A stretch of DNA of 64,000 bases from [Clostridium] innocuum. Lineage in GTDB: Bacteria; Bacillota_I; Bacilli_A; Erysipelotrichales; Erysipelotrichaceae. A program made the translations under genes and the position numbers. The notes under the pieces were generated by a model, which worked only from the letters and a program-made list of their open reading frames with translations, did no database searches and was not told the origin of the DNA. The stretch covers positions 4,154,001 to 4,218,000 of the forward strand of contig CP048838.1 of NCBI GenBank assembly GCA_012317185.1, read 5' to 3'. Of this stretch, positions 1-9,600 are shown piece after piece; positions within the stretch are counted from its first letter, which is position 1; each line of letters opens with the position of its first letter.

Positions 1-976
1 CAGGACTTTGTGTCTGCAGACTCAGCAGGGTATTTGTAAACATACTAACATCCACATTTTCTGGAGTAATTCCTTCAAAATCAGCTTCCGATGTATACTG
101 CCATCCACTGTCTCCCGTATAGTACGGATTATCAAACGCCAGATAGCTTCCATATTCTGCAATCCATGAAGTAAGTCCTAAAATATAGGCAGAGTTTAGC
201 TGCTTCTGGCAATAACTGCGATAGCTGTAAACGTGCACTTTTCCACTATAACCTGCACTGTTCATTTTATCAACGAATGTTTTGATAATACTTTCATACG
301 TCTTAACATCCTTTGGCGGAACACGTGTTGCTCCATCATGATTATATGCCTTGAACGCCTCTATATCATAATAAATCGGATAAGACATATCAGTTAAATC
401 ATATCCCTGCAGACGTTCAATTGTACTATCCGCTTCCGCATAGGCAAAGTTAGCATCATATGCATAGCTGTATAGATATAAACCATAAGGAATTCCCAGA
501 CGTTTACATTCTCTTATATTATAATCAAAATATTCATCTGTGTATCCGACACCCCATCCGATTCTAAGAATTGCGCCGTCAATTCCCTCACTTTTCAATT
601 TTTCCCAGTTTATTTTACCATCATGCTCAGAGACATCGACTACCTGCTTTGGATTTTCAACAACAACGCTTTGTCCATTCTTTGTATATGTAAAGGTTTT
701 CGTTGTTCCGTTCATTCCCCAGACAGGTGCAATCAAGCGGGCATTTGCTGATCTGCTTCTATACTGCGTTTGTGGCTGCTGTGGCGTACCGTCTCCCATG
801 GCAGCATTTTCAGCTCCTTCCATCTCACCAATCTGCTGATATGTATCTGCTGTAACTGTCTTAATTTCATTTGTATCTGTATTGGTTACAGTACCATCTG
901 TATTCTCTGTTTCTTGTGCATGGACACCTGTCAGGCAAAGACCGGCTGCCAGCAATGTGACTAAAAGTTTTCTCAA
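1..976 (-). CDS. Secreted GH25 lysozyme (partial, C-terminus off left edge)
   Basis: Muramidase-type peptidoglycan hydrolase, secreted. The translated product starts at a TTG codon (974-976) preceded by a strong AAAGGGG ribosome site. It has a 20-residue signal peptide (KLL..LLAAGLCL..VHA), then a low-complexity Gln/Thr/Asn-rich linker to about residue 100. From about residue 112 it shows glycoside hydrolase family 25 features: VVDVSEHDGKINW with Asp114, and YYDIE with Asp204/Glu206, the usual GH25 acidic catalytic pair. About 325 residues are visible and no stop is reached, so further domains may follow. Divergence from other GH25 subtypes cannot be judged. Family assignment is good; the exact bond cleaved is inferred from the family. 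Confidence 0.87.
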   Translation of the reverse strand, partial: MRKLLVTLLAAGLCLTGVHAQETENTDGTVTNTDTNEIKTVTADTYQQIGEMEGAENAAMGDGTPQQPQTQYRSRSANARLIAPVWGMNGTTKTFTYTKNGQSVVVENPKQVVDVSEHDGKINWEKLKSEGIDGAILRIGWGVGYTDEYFDYNIRECKRLGIPYGLYLYSYAYDANFAYAEADSTIERLQGYDLTDMSYPIYYDIEAFKAYNHDGATRVPPKDVKTYESIIKTFVDKMNSAGYSGKVHVYSYRSYCQKQLNSAYILGLTSWIAEYGSYLAFDNPYYTGDSGWQYTSEADFEGITPENVDVSMFTNTLLSLQTQSP

Positions 977-1187
977 ATTCAGTACCCCTTTCTTTTTCTA
1001 TATAAGTATAACATCCCTGTAGCTAATTTCCACATTTTTTTATAAATCACTAACATTATTTAATTAACTATGTGTTAAAAATACGATATTTTAAAGCCTT
1101 CACATATATTCTTAAGGAAATCGTAATAATCACACAAACATCTCAATTCCTTTATTTTTACATATTCTGTAATCTCCACATTAAATG

Positions 1188-1212
1188 ATAAAAAGGGGAG
1201 GCTCCCCTTTTC
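1188..1212 (-). terminator. Rho-independent terminator after prfB
   Basis: A 9-bp perfect stem (AAAAGGGGA / TCCCCTTTT, 1191-1199 and 1203-1211) with a 3-nt loop, followed on the minus strand by a T-run. It lies 20 nt beyond the prfB stop and separates the secA-prfB transcript from the lysozyme gene. The rest of the 977-1231 gap holds an AT-rich stretch with the lysozyme ribosome site and a possible TATACT -10 near 1005, but no gene. Confidence 0.85.
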
Positions 1213-1231
1213 TTGACATTACTCATAATAA

Positions 1232-2330
1232 TCAAATCTGTGTTTTTAAATATGCGAAGATAAACGCATCCAGATCGCCATCCATAACTCCCTGCACATC
1301 ACTGGTTTCACAGCTGGTCCTATGATCCTTCACCATGGAATACGGATGGAATACATAGGAACGTATTTGTGAACCCCACTCATTGGCTTTCTGCTCACCC
1401 TTGATTTCCGCCAGTCGGGCTTCCTGCTCCTCAATCATCTTCTGATACAGACGACTTTTCAAGACACGCAGCGCCTCTTCCCGGTTTTCATGCTGGCTTC
1501 GGCCATTCTGACAGGTGGCCACCAATCCGGTCGGCTTATGCACCATGCGGACTGCGGAATCTGTTTTGTTGATATGCTGACCGCCGGCTCCACTGGCACG
1601 CTTGGTCTCCACAATCAGATCCTCCGGTTTGATTTCGATTTCGATTTCGTTGTTAAACTGCGGCATAACATCCAGAGAAGCAAAGGATGTATGCCTTCTC
1701 CCGCCGGAATCAAACGGCGATATGCGCACCAGACGGTGAACGCCCTTTTCCGCCTTCAGATACCCATACGCCATATCACCCTCCACAAGGAAGGTCACGG
1801 ATTTGATCCCTGCCTCATCTCCGGGAAGATAGTCCAGCACGCTGACCTTGAAGCCTTTTTTCTCAGCCCAGCGTGAATACATGCGATACAGCATATCCGC
1901 CCAGTCACAGGATTCTGTTCCACCGGCTCCCGGATGCAGCTCCAGGATTGCACTGGAATGATCATATTCATGGGACAGAAGAATCTTGATTTCAAAATCA
2001 TCAAAGTTCTTTTCCATCTCCAAATACTCTGCTTCAAACAGCTCGAAAATTTCATCATCATAATCTTCCTTCAAAAGATCATGTGTTTCTTCCAGACCTA
2101 CCAGCGCACTGTTCAGCTTTTCGTAGCTTTCCACGATGTCCTTGATACCGTTCAGCTGACGAATCAGTGTTTGCGCATGCTGCGGATCATTCCAGAAATC
2201 ATCCTGCAGCGTCATGCTCGTCAGCTCCTGAATCTTATGTTTTTTTTCAGCTAAGTCAAAGTGACTCACCAAGCTGCGCAAGCTTTGCCTGATGAGTGTT
2301 CACCCCCTGTTTAATTTCGTATAGTTCCAT
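1232..2330 (-). CDS. prfB: Peptide chain release factor 2 (programmed +1 frameshift)
   Basis: RF2 recognises UAA/UGA and triggers peptide release on the ribosome. The gene is read in two frames: ATG at 2330 opens 24 codons ending GGT GAG TCA CTT, then an in-frame TGA (2258-2256). A +1 slip at CTT-TGA-C continues into DLAEKKHK and the remaining product. The body carries the SPF anticodon tripeptide (ISPFDSGGRRH), the catalytic GGQ (GAGGQHINKTDSAVR) and a normal C-terminus. The ATG lies 1 nt after the secA stop, so the two genes are co-transcribed and probably coupled. A conventional call starting near 2281 would miss the true N-terminus. The regulation is classical: low RF2 favours the frameshift. 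Confidence 0.96.
2255..2270 (-). promoter_or_regulatory. RF2 autoregulatory frameshift site
   Basis: Minus-strand sequence GGT GAG TCA CTT TGA C: the slippery CTT codon, an in-frame UGA followed by C (a poor termination context), and an internal Shine-Dalgarno-like GGTGAG three nucleotides upstream of the CTT. This is the standard prfB recoding signal, with a slightly weaker SD than the AGGGGG of E. coli. Confidence 0.93.
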
Positions 2331-2331
2331 A

Positions 2332-4680
2332 TTAGTTTTCCACTTTTCTTTCTACCTGTACCTTTAAAGCAAAGAATACAACCTCACGTGCAATACGTGC
2401 CTGCATTTCCTCAAACATTTCATATCCTTCCTGGATATATGCCTGTAAAGGATTGTTCTGCGCATAAGAGCGCAGGTGAATACCGTTTCTCAGCTTATCC
2501 ATCATATCAATATGCTCAATCCAGTTGCGGTCCATATTCCGCAGTACGATGGTTTTTTCAAACTGCTTAAATTCATCACGGATATCCTTGATTTTATCAT
2601 CGTATAGTGTGAAGATTTTCTCTGCACAGTATGTTGTTACATCATTCTTTTCCTTACCCTGGATTTCCTCCAGCTTCAGATTATCCTTTTCTTCCAGTCC
2701 GAGCAGCTCCAGTCCCTGCAGAACACCTGCATAATCCACGCTTTCATCATGGCGGGTATGATCCACATTCGCATCCACCACACTGTCAATGACGCGGTCT
2801 ATCATATCACGAACGATGCCGTGAACATCCTCATTTTCCAGAACGAAATTACGCTGCTCATACATGATTTCACGCTGCTTACGCAATACATCATCATAAT
2901 CCAGCAGCTGCTTACGAACATCATAGTTATAGCCCTCGACACGTTTCTGTGCCTGAGAAATCGATTTTGTTACCATCTTGGATTCAATCTGTGCATCTCC
3001 CATGGATTCAAACAGCTTTTCAAATTTATCGCCGCCGAAACGAATCATCAGCTCATCCTTTAAGGAAACATAGAAGCGGGAGTATCCCGGATCCCCCTGA
3101 CGTCCGCTTCGTCCACGCAGCTGGTTGTCAATACGTCTGGACTCATGACGCTCACTTCCAAGAACGACCAGTCCGCCAAGAGCTCTGGACTCATCGGTAA
3201 GCTTGATATCGGTACCACGCCCTGCCATATTGGTTGCGATCGTTACGGATTTCGGGCGACCTGCCTTGGCGATAATTTCTGCTTCCCGCGCATGGTTCTT
3301 CGCATTCAGCACTTCGTGAGGAATCCGCTCTTTGCGCAGCAGCTCATGCACCAGCTCACTGGTTTCAACGGAAATCGTACCAACCAGTACCGGCTGCCCC
3401 TTTTCATACAGCTCCTTAACCTCTTTCACCAGAGCCGCAAACTTCAGTCTCGGGTTCGCAAAAATTGCATCCGGATAGTCGATACGCTGTACCGGTCTGT
3501 TTGTAGGAATTTCAATAACACGCATATTATAGATATCCAGGAATTCCTCTTCCTCGGTTTTTGCGGTACCGGTCATACCGGCAAGCTTATCGTACAGACG
3601 GAAGAAGTTCTGATAGGTGATAGTTGCAAGGGTACTAGTCTCTTCCTTAATGGATACACCTTCTTTGGCCTCAATTGCCTGATGCAATCCATCGGAATAT
3701 GCACGGCCCGGCATCGTACGTCCGGTAAACTGATCGACAATGACGATCTCATCATCCTGTACGACGTACTCAACCTCATTTTTCATGATATAGTTCGCCT
3801 TTAAAGCCTGTGTTATATGATGTACCAGCTGGGTGTGATCCACATCATACAGATTCTTGATTTTGAAGTAACGCTCTGCGACACTTACACCCTTTTCACT
3901 CAGCATGATCTGACGGGTTTTTTCATCAATTTCAAAATCATCCCCCTTCAGACGTTTTGCGAATGCATCCGCCTGCAGGTACAGGTTTGCTGTTTTTTTC
4001 GCACCACCGGAAATGATCAGCGGCGTTCTGGATTCATCGACCAGAATGGAATCGACCTCATCGACGATTGCGACATGCAACCCGCGCAGCACGCGGTCCT
4101 TCACATCGGTAACCATATTGTCGCGCAGATAATCAAATCCCAGCTCGGAGTTTGTGGTATATGTAATATCACAGTTAAATGCATCACGCTTCTGAGATGG
4201 TGTCAGCGGGCGGGAATTTACGCCTACCGTCAAGCCCAGGAATCGATAAATCTGTCCCATCCATTCCGCATCACGTCCTGCCAGATAGTCGTTGACAGTA
4301 ACAACGTGTACCCCCTTGCCGCTTAAGGCATTCAGGTAAACGCACATGGTGGAGGTCAAAGTCTTACCTTCACCGGTTTTCATCTCTGCAATATCGCCCT
4401 GGTGCATAGCAACCGCACCCATGATCTGAACCTTGTACGGGTACTCGCCAATCGTACGGCGTGCAGCTTCACGAGATGTCGCAAAGGCTTCTACCAGCAG
4501 ACTGTCAAGGTTTTCCCCTTCCTCATATCTATGTTTGTACTCCTGTGTTTTTTCTCTCAATGCATCATCACTTAACGCTTCCATGTCATTTGCCAGTGCC
4601 ATGACCTGTTCTGCAGTCTTTTCCAGATTATGCAATGTCTTTTTTTCACCGTTTAATAAACGTTCGATAAAATTAGCCAT
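2332..4680 (-). CDS. secA: Preprotein translocase ATPase SecA
   Basis: ATP-driven motor that pushes unfolded preproteins through SecYEG. 782 residues. NBD1 Walker A MKTGEGKT is at about 100-107, with the DEVDSILVDE Walker B/DEAD-like motif near 205-215. The preprotein cross-linking domain follows, then NBD2 (IATNMAGRGTDI, QLRGRSGRQGDPG near 470-530) and the helical wing/scaffold. The C-terminus stops soon after the scaffold (FFALKVQVERKVEN): the CxCxSGxx(8)CH zinc tail seen in many SecA proteins, which binds SecB, is absent. It is the first gene of a secA-prfB pair, the common Firmicute arrangement. Confidence 0.97.
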   Translation of the reverse strand: MANFIERLLNGEKKTLHNLEKTAEQVMALANDMEALSDDALREKTQEYKHRYEEGENLDSLLVEAFATSREAARRTIGEYPYKVQIMGAVAMHQGDIAEMKTGEGKTLTSTMCVYLNALSGKGVHVVTVNDYLAGRDAEWMGQIYRFLGLTVGVNSRPLTPSQKRDAFNCDITYTTNSELGFDYLRDNMVTDVKDRVLRGLHVAIVDEVDSILVDESRTPLIISGGAKKTANLYLQADAFAKRLKGDDFEIDEKTRQIMLSEKGVSVAERYFKIKNLYDVDHTQLVHHITQALKANYIMKNEVEYVVQDDEIVIVDQFTGRTMPGRAYSDGLHQAIEAKEGVSIKEETSTLATITYQNFFRLYDKLAGMTGTAKTEEEEFLDIYNMRVIEIPTNRPVQRIDYPDAIFANPRLKFAALVKEVKELYEKGQPVLVGTISVETSELVHELLRKERIPHEVLNAKNHAREAEIIAKAGRPKSVTIATNMAGRGTDIKLTDESRALGGLVVLGSERHESRRIDNQLRGRSGRQGDPGYSRFYVSLKDELMIRFGGDKFEKLFESMGDAQIESKMVTKSISQAQKRVEGYNYDVRKQLLDYDDVLRKQREIMYEQRNFVLENEDVHGIVRDMIDRVIDSVVDANVDHTRHDESVDYAGVLQGLELLGLEEKDNLKLEEIQGKEKNDVTTYCAEKIFTLYDDKIKDIRDEFKQFEKTIVLRNMDRNWIEHIDMMDKLRNGIHLRSYAQNNPLQAYIQEGYEMFEEMQARIAREVVFFALKVQVERKVEN

Positions 4681-4993
4681 TCAAGACCCTCCATACCTTC
4701 TTTATAAGTTTATATCGCCTGTTCCAAAACTTCATATAGCCTTATCTATTGTAACACAAAGTGTGTTTCAATAACACCGGATACAGACAATTTCAGAAGA
4801 ATTTACATTTTGTTTCTTTTTTTCCATAACATTTGTGTGAACAACCTGTCTGCGTTTTCGTTTACGTAAGCCTCCTCAATAATTTTACGTATCAATTTCA
4901 ACTCTGGAAAGGATTCTGTTTGAATAAAAACCAGGATAGAAAAAAGAGGACATTCCCAAACAAGCCAGGATTTCTGTCCCCTTCCTATTCCTT
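4681..4993. other. Intergenic region: secA upstream and collagen-gene terminator
   Basis: No convincing gene. It holds the secA leader with an imperfect palindrome AACACA..TGTGTT near 4753-4770. A minus-strand terminator ends the collagen-like gene: arms 4975-4981 and 4946-4952 (GGGGACA/TGTCCTC, one G-U pair) followed by TTTTTT. The plus-strand open frame across this stretch has no ribosome site worth trusting. Confidence 0.6.
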
Positions 4994-5749
4994 TTATTTC
5001 GTAATGATTTCTGCCTTACATGCTGATACAAATGTCGGATCGCTGTTGTTTGGGCCTACCAGTACCACCATTGTGAATTCATTTCTTATCACAGTTCCCT
5101 GTCCCACCGTCTGACCGCCGGCGTTAATGTCAACACCCGAGGTTCCGACTGGAAGGTAGGAGCGTACAGCATTTTCGCAGGCAGCACTGCATCCGGTTGG
5201 AGCAGGTACAGGTGCAGGAAGATACGTAATAGCTTCATTATATACTGCGCTCGTAATTCGCACAGATGCAATGCGGCAGATCGACACGGCCTCTTGAGGT
5301 ACGCCCTGTGCATTGGTGAGCTGCAGCAGTCCATAATCAGGTGACGGCAGCAGGGAACCGGCACGGCCACTGGCATTGTTACCACTTTCCATTGCAACAA
5401 TGATAGTATCGTTTGGATAGAGCTGAATGATCTGCAACAATATATTGATCATCTGCTGAACACACAAGCAGTCAGCACCACTTCCTTCAGGGCCGGTTGG
5501 TCCTGTGCTTCCTGTATTTCCCGTTGCCCCGGTCGGGCCGGTTGGTCCGATACCCGCTGGGCCCGTTGCTCCGGTACTTCCGGTTACTCCTGTGGCTCCC
5601 GTAGGACCGGTGATTCCGATACCGGTTGGCCCTGTTGGACCGATACTTCCTGTAGCACCACGAAATCCTCTGGGACCACGTGGGCCCTCACAGCAACAAT
5701 CACAACAGCAATCACAGCTGTCATAATATTCATTCTCATCATATAACAT
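4994..5749 (-). CDS. Collagen-like (Gly-X-Y) surface/exosporium-type protein
   Basis: Begins at ATG 5749 with AGAGGTGAG just upstream; a GTG nine bases earlier lies inside that ribosome site. The N-terminus is short and extremely Cys-rich (YDSCDCCCDCCCEG), followed by about 23 Gly-X-Y triplets rich in GPTGPTG/GATGSTG, briefly interrupted by GIG, and then a roughly 150-residue globular C-terminal domain of BclA-like size. Such proteins form trimeric filaments on spores or cell surfaces. There is no signal peptide, which favours a spore-coat/exosporium protein, perhaps anchored by disulfides through the Cys cluster (inference). The gene stands alone between two terminators. Confidence 0.85.
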   Translation of the reverse strand: MLYDENEYYDSCDCCCDCCCEGPRGPRGFRGATGSIGPTGPTGIGITGPTGATGVTGSTGATGPAGIGPTGPTGATGNTGSTGPTGPEGSGADCLCVQQMINILLQIIQLYPNDTIIVAMESGNNASGRAGSLLPSPDYGLLQLTNAQGVPQEAVSICRIASVRITSAVYNEAITYLPAPVPAPTGCSAACENAVRSYLPVGTSGVDINAGGQTVGQGTVIRNEFTMVVLVGPNNSDPTFVSACKAEIITK

Positions 5750-5849
5750 GATTCTCACCTCTTTTCATAACCATCACAAATTTTCATGGTCATTTCAGAG
5801 TATGTTGAACGTATATCTCCGGTGGCTGTCATCTCCCTATTTTTATCAT

Positions 5850-5896
5850 AAAAAAATAACCGTGACAGCCATTATACATTGGAATCACGGTTATTC
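5850..5896 (-). terminator. Terminator after the first csp gene
   Basis: An 11-bp perfect stem AATAACCGTGA / TCACGGTTATT (5855-5865, 5885-5895) with a 19-nt loop and a minus-strand T-run. It lies directly after the csp stop codon and isolates csp from the collagen-like gene. Confidence 0.85.
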
Positions 5897-5903
5897 TGTT
5901 TTT

Positions 5904-6101
5904 TTACGCTTTAACGATGTTGTGAGCCTGCAGTCCACGGTCAGTTTCAACTAAATCAAATTCAACTTCTGCATCAGCATCAATTGTTTTGAAACCTTCC
6001 ATCATCAATTGTGAATAGTGGAAGAATACATCTTTTCCATCCTCTAAAGTGATGAATCCGTATCCCTTTTCCTGGTTAAACATTTTTACTTTTCCTCGCA
6101 T
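5904..6101 (-). CDS. Cold-shock domain protein (left of ICE)
   Basis: 65-residue CspA-family single-stranded nucleic-acid-binding protein, probably an RNA chaperone. It shows RNP1 (KGYGFI, about 12-17) and RNP2 (VFFHYS, about 25-30) and the usual five-strand OB length. It is paralogous to the csp gene at 29159-29356 on the other side of the ICE; both point the same way, so the ICE sits between tandem csp genes. The ribosome site upstream is weak. Confidence 0.94.
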   Translation of the reverse strand: MRGKVKMFNQEKGYGFITLEDGKDVFFHYSQLMMEGFKTIDADAEVEFDLVETDRGLQAHNIVKA

Positions 6102-6148
6102 TGCTTCAAAACCTATACCTTTCTATGCTTGATCTATTGCATAACATC

Positions 6149-6154
6149 ATTATA
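6149..6154 (-). promoter_or_regulatory. Probable -10 box of csp
   Basis: TATAAT on the minus strand about 48 nt upstream of the csp start codon, in an AT-rich leader. No good -35 was identified at 17 nt, so the assignment is tentative. Confidence 0.4.
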
Positions 6155-6325
6155 GACAGTTTACGAGTGAAAATCAATCAAAAAATTGTGAACTTTTTGA
6201 AAATACTATCATGTTTTTGTAATATGTTTCTTATTTTTAAACAGTTTTTCATTTATGTATAAAAATTACATATATAGGGAAATATTTTTCATTCATAAGA
6301 CATGTGCTTTGTAATGTATTATATG

Positions 6326-6431
6326 TTTTTATCTGTTAAAAACACAATAAAAATCTGATTATCCGCTAAAACACAGTATCTATCAGCATTTTCAAGGGAA
6401 CAAATACATCAATTTACTACTTATTTACTAC
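6326..6431. repeat. ICE left end: coupling junction, terminal IR and DR2-type Int sites
   Basis: TTTTT (6326-6330), six-base candidate coupling sequence ATCTGT, then TAAAAA. CTGATTATC (6355-6363) is the inverted partner of the right-end GATAATCAG. Two direct AATTTACTAC/ATTTACTAC repeats (6411-6420, 6423-6431) match the Tn916 DR2 core bound by the Int N-terminal domain; the same pair occurs at the right end. Confidence 0.75.
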
Positions 6432-6533
6432 CATTGAATGAGCCTTGATACGCCAGTTTTCCTAGATATGCAAAGATATGGTACAGCACATCAGTATTGA
6501 AACAAGAAAAAAATTGAATATTTTATAGACTAT

Positions 6534-6596
6534 GGAACGCCTAAAATGACGTTCCTTTTCTATTTCCAGCCGTTCTTATTGGACGGCTATTTTATT
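6534..6596 (+). terminator. Tandem hairpins (possible attenuator) before the adhesin gene
   Basis: Two consecutive terminator-like hairpins: GGAACG..CGTTCC (6534-6539 / 6550-6555) followed by TTTTCTATTT, then AGCCGT..ACGGCT (6568-6573 / 6583-6588) followed by ATTTTATT. They end about 10 nt before the AAAGGAG of the adhesin gene. They may stop outside transcripts or attenuate adhesin expression. The remaining 6102-6533 stretch contains only the csp leader and ICE end. Confidence 0.6.
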
Positions 6597-6623
6597 ACTC
6601 AAAATGAAAGGAGCATTAGATTT

Positions 6624-9600
6624 ATGAAAAAGACATGGAAACGATTGTGTACGGGCTTCTTAGCTCTTGCGACTGTCGTTACTGCTTTACCGACGACACC
6701 CGTCCATGCAGAAAGCAAGCAATACTGGACGGAGTCAAAAGAGCGTGTCGGTATCGTTGAAAAAGTAATGAATGACGGTTCGATTGGTTCTACCTTTAAT
6801 GAGGGACATTTGACCGTTGAGGGCGAGGACGCTTACTGTATTGACATCAACACAGACTTTAAGAATGGTTACAAGACCAGAGCTGACGCAAGCTCACGCA
6901 TGAGTACCGACCAGATAAGCGACGTTGCCTTATCTATCGAATATGTAAAACAGTACACAGACAGCCACAGCGGAATAAGCAAAAATCACGCTTACCTTTT
7001 AAGACAGCTTGTAGTCTGGCAGAGATTGAGCGTACATCTTGGCTGGCAATGTGATAACGTGCGAGCTTCTTATGATGAAATTCAAAAGGCTACGCAGGAC
7101 GAAGTTTTCTCTGGTGCAAAAGCCTTTGTCAAAGAAAATAAAGGACGCTATGAATGTGGCGGTTATATCTACTCTGGCGAGGGGCAGGAATTAGGACAAT
7201 TCTGGGCGAAGTTAAATGTCGGAAATGCGAAACTGCAAAAGACTTCCAGTAATACCAGCATTACAGACGGTAACGGGAATTACTCAATCGCTGGTGCAAC
7301 ATACGGTGTCTTTTCTGATAAGGACTGCACAAAACAGCTTGCCACCCTTACGACTGATGAAAATGGAAATACAGATGTTGTAGAGGTAAAAGCAGGTACA
7401 GTCTATATCAAGGAATTATCCGCACCAGCAGGATATAAAGTAGATAAAACTGTATATTCCTTAAAGATTGAAGCTGGAAAGACAGCGACTTTGAACGTAT
7501 CTGATACGCCAAAAGTAACGGACACTTTGATTGAGCTTTTCAAGATAGATATGGAAACACAGAAAGACAATCCGCAAGGGAACGCTTCTTTAGCAGGTGC
7601 GGAATTTACATGGAAGTATTATGCTGGCTTCTACAATAAAGAAAATCTCCCTGCCGAAGCTACTCGTACATGGGTTACAAAGACAATCGCTGAAACAGAT
7701 AGAGACGGGACAACCCACTACATCACAAAATTAGCGGACGCATACAAGGTATCTGGCGACAGCTTCTATATGCAGGACGGCAAGGCGGTTCTTCCACTTG
7801 GAACGCTAACCGTAGAAGAAACAAAAGCTCCAAACGGCTACTTGTTAGAGGGTGCATATATGCAGGCTGGCGATAAGTCCGAACAGATAAAAGGCTTATA
7901 CCTTACACAGATTACCGAGGACGGCGACCTTGCCGTATTATCTGGAAGTAACCAGTTTTCCGTATCGGATAAAGTTATCCGTGGCGGTGTCAAAATTCAG
8001 AAACGAGATTTAGAAACGGGCGATACAAAGCCACAAGGAAGTGCAACCTTGAAAGATACTGATTTTGACATCATTTCCTTAAATGATAATTCTGTTTTGG
8101 TTGAGGGCAAGTTATACAAGAAAAATGAAGTGGTAAAGACAATTCGTACAGATATTGAGGGTGTCGCTTCTACTTCTTCTGACCTTTTACCTTATGGAAA
8201 ATTCCGTATCGTTGAAAGTGAAGCTCCCAACGGTTACTTAACTGATGGTGCAAAACCGATTGATTTTACAATCACAGAAAATGGAAAAATCGTGGACTTA
8301 ACCGACGAAGCCCATTCTATCTATAATCAGATTAAGCGTGGAGATATTGAGGGTGTAAAAATCGGTGCAGGCACACACAAGCGTCTTGCTGATGTTCCGT
8401 TTCGGATCACAAGCAAGACGACGGGCGAAAATCATGTAGTGGTAACTGATGATAACGGGCAATTCTCCACTTCTGCTGACTGGGCTTCTCATAAGCACAA
8501 TACCAACGCAGGCAAGACCAGCGAGGACGGTGTGTGGTTTGGAACTTCTGAACCAGACGACAGCAAGGGTGCATTACCTTATGATACCTACATCATTGAA
8601 GAATTACGCTCTGATAGTAACAAAGGCTTTGAACTTATCCCACCTTTTGAAATCGTGGTATCAAGAAATAACCTTGTGATTGATTTAGGAACGCTGACTG
8701 ATGAATACGAAAAAGAAATTTCTATCCATACCACAGCGACCAGCAAGGACGGCGAAAAAACTATCCTTGCAGGAAAAGAGATTACGATTGTTGATACTGT
8801 AAAATTGGACGGACTTACAAAAGGCACAAAATATCAGCTCAAAGGCTGGCAGATGTTAAAGGAAGAAAACGCAGAACTTCTTATTGACGGGAAACGTGTA
8901 GAAAACGATTATACCTTTGTCGCTGATGATGAGGAAATGAAAGTGGAAATTTCCTATACATTCAATGCGTCTGCTTTAGGTGGCAAAAACCTTGTTACCT
9001 TTGAAGAATTGTATGATTTAAGCAATCCAGACGAACCCGTAAAAGTTGCAGAACACAAAGACATTGAGGACGACGGGCAAACGGTACTTATCACAGAGCG
9101 TATCATCAAGATACATACGACCGCTACCGATAAGGACGGCAACAAAGAGCTTGAAGCAGGAAAAGACGTTACAATCATTGATACCGTAACCTTAGAGGGC
9201 TTAGAAATCGGTACACAGTACAAACTTGTGGGCTGGCAGATGTTGAAAGAAGAAAATGCAGAACTTCTTATCAATGGAAAGCGTGTGGAAAGCGATTATA
9301 CGTTTACTGCTGACAGCGAAACTATGAAAGTGGAAGTTGCTTTTACGTTTGACGCTACTTCTCTTGACGGCAAACAGCTTGTAACTTTTGAAGAATTATA
9401 TGATTTGAGCAATCCAGACGAGCCGAAGAAAGTTACCGAGCATAAGGATATTGAGGATAAGGGACAGACGATTACCTTTAAGGAAAAGTCAGAAGAACCA
9501 GAAAAACCCGAAACGCCACCGACACCAGAAAAGCCTAACAGACCTAGCGACAGTCCCAAAACGGGCGATAACACCAACCTTTACGGACTGCTTGCACTTC

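Noticed and set aside
1490..4774. Plus-strand frames across prfB and secA
   Set aside because: Shadow frames of highly conserved genes; no motifs of their own.
5505..5726. Plus-strand frame rich in Pro/Gly/Val across the collagen gene
   Set aside because: Antisense shadow of the Gly-X-Y repeats; no start site and no independent motif.
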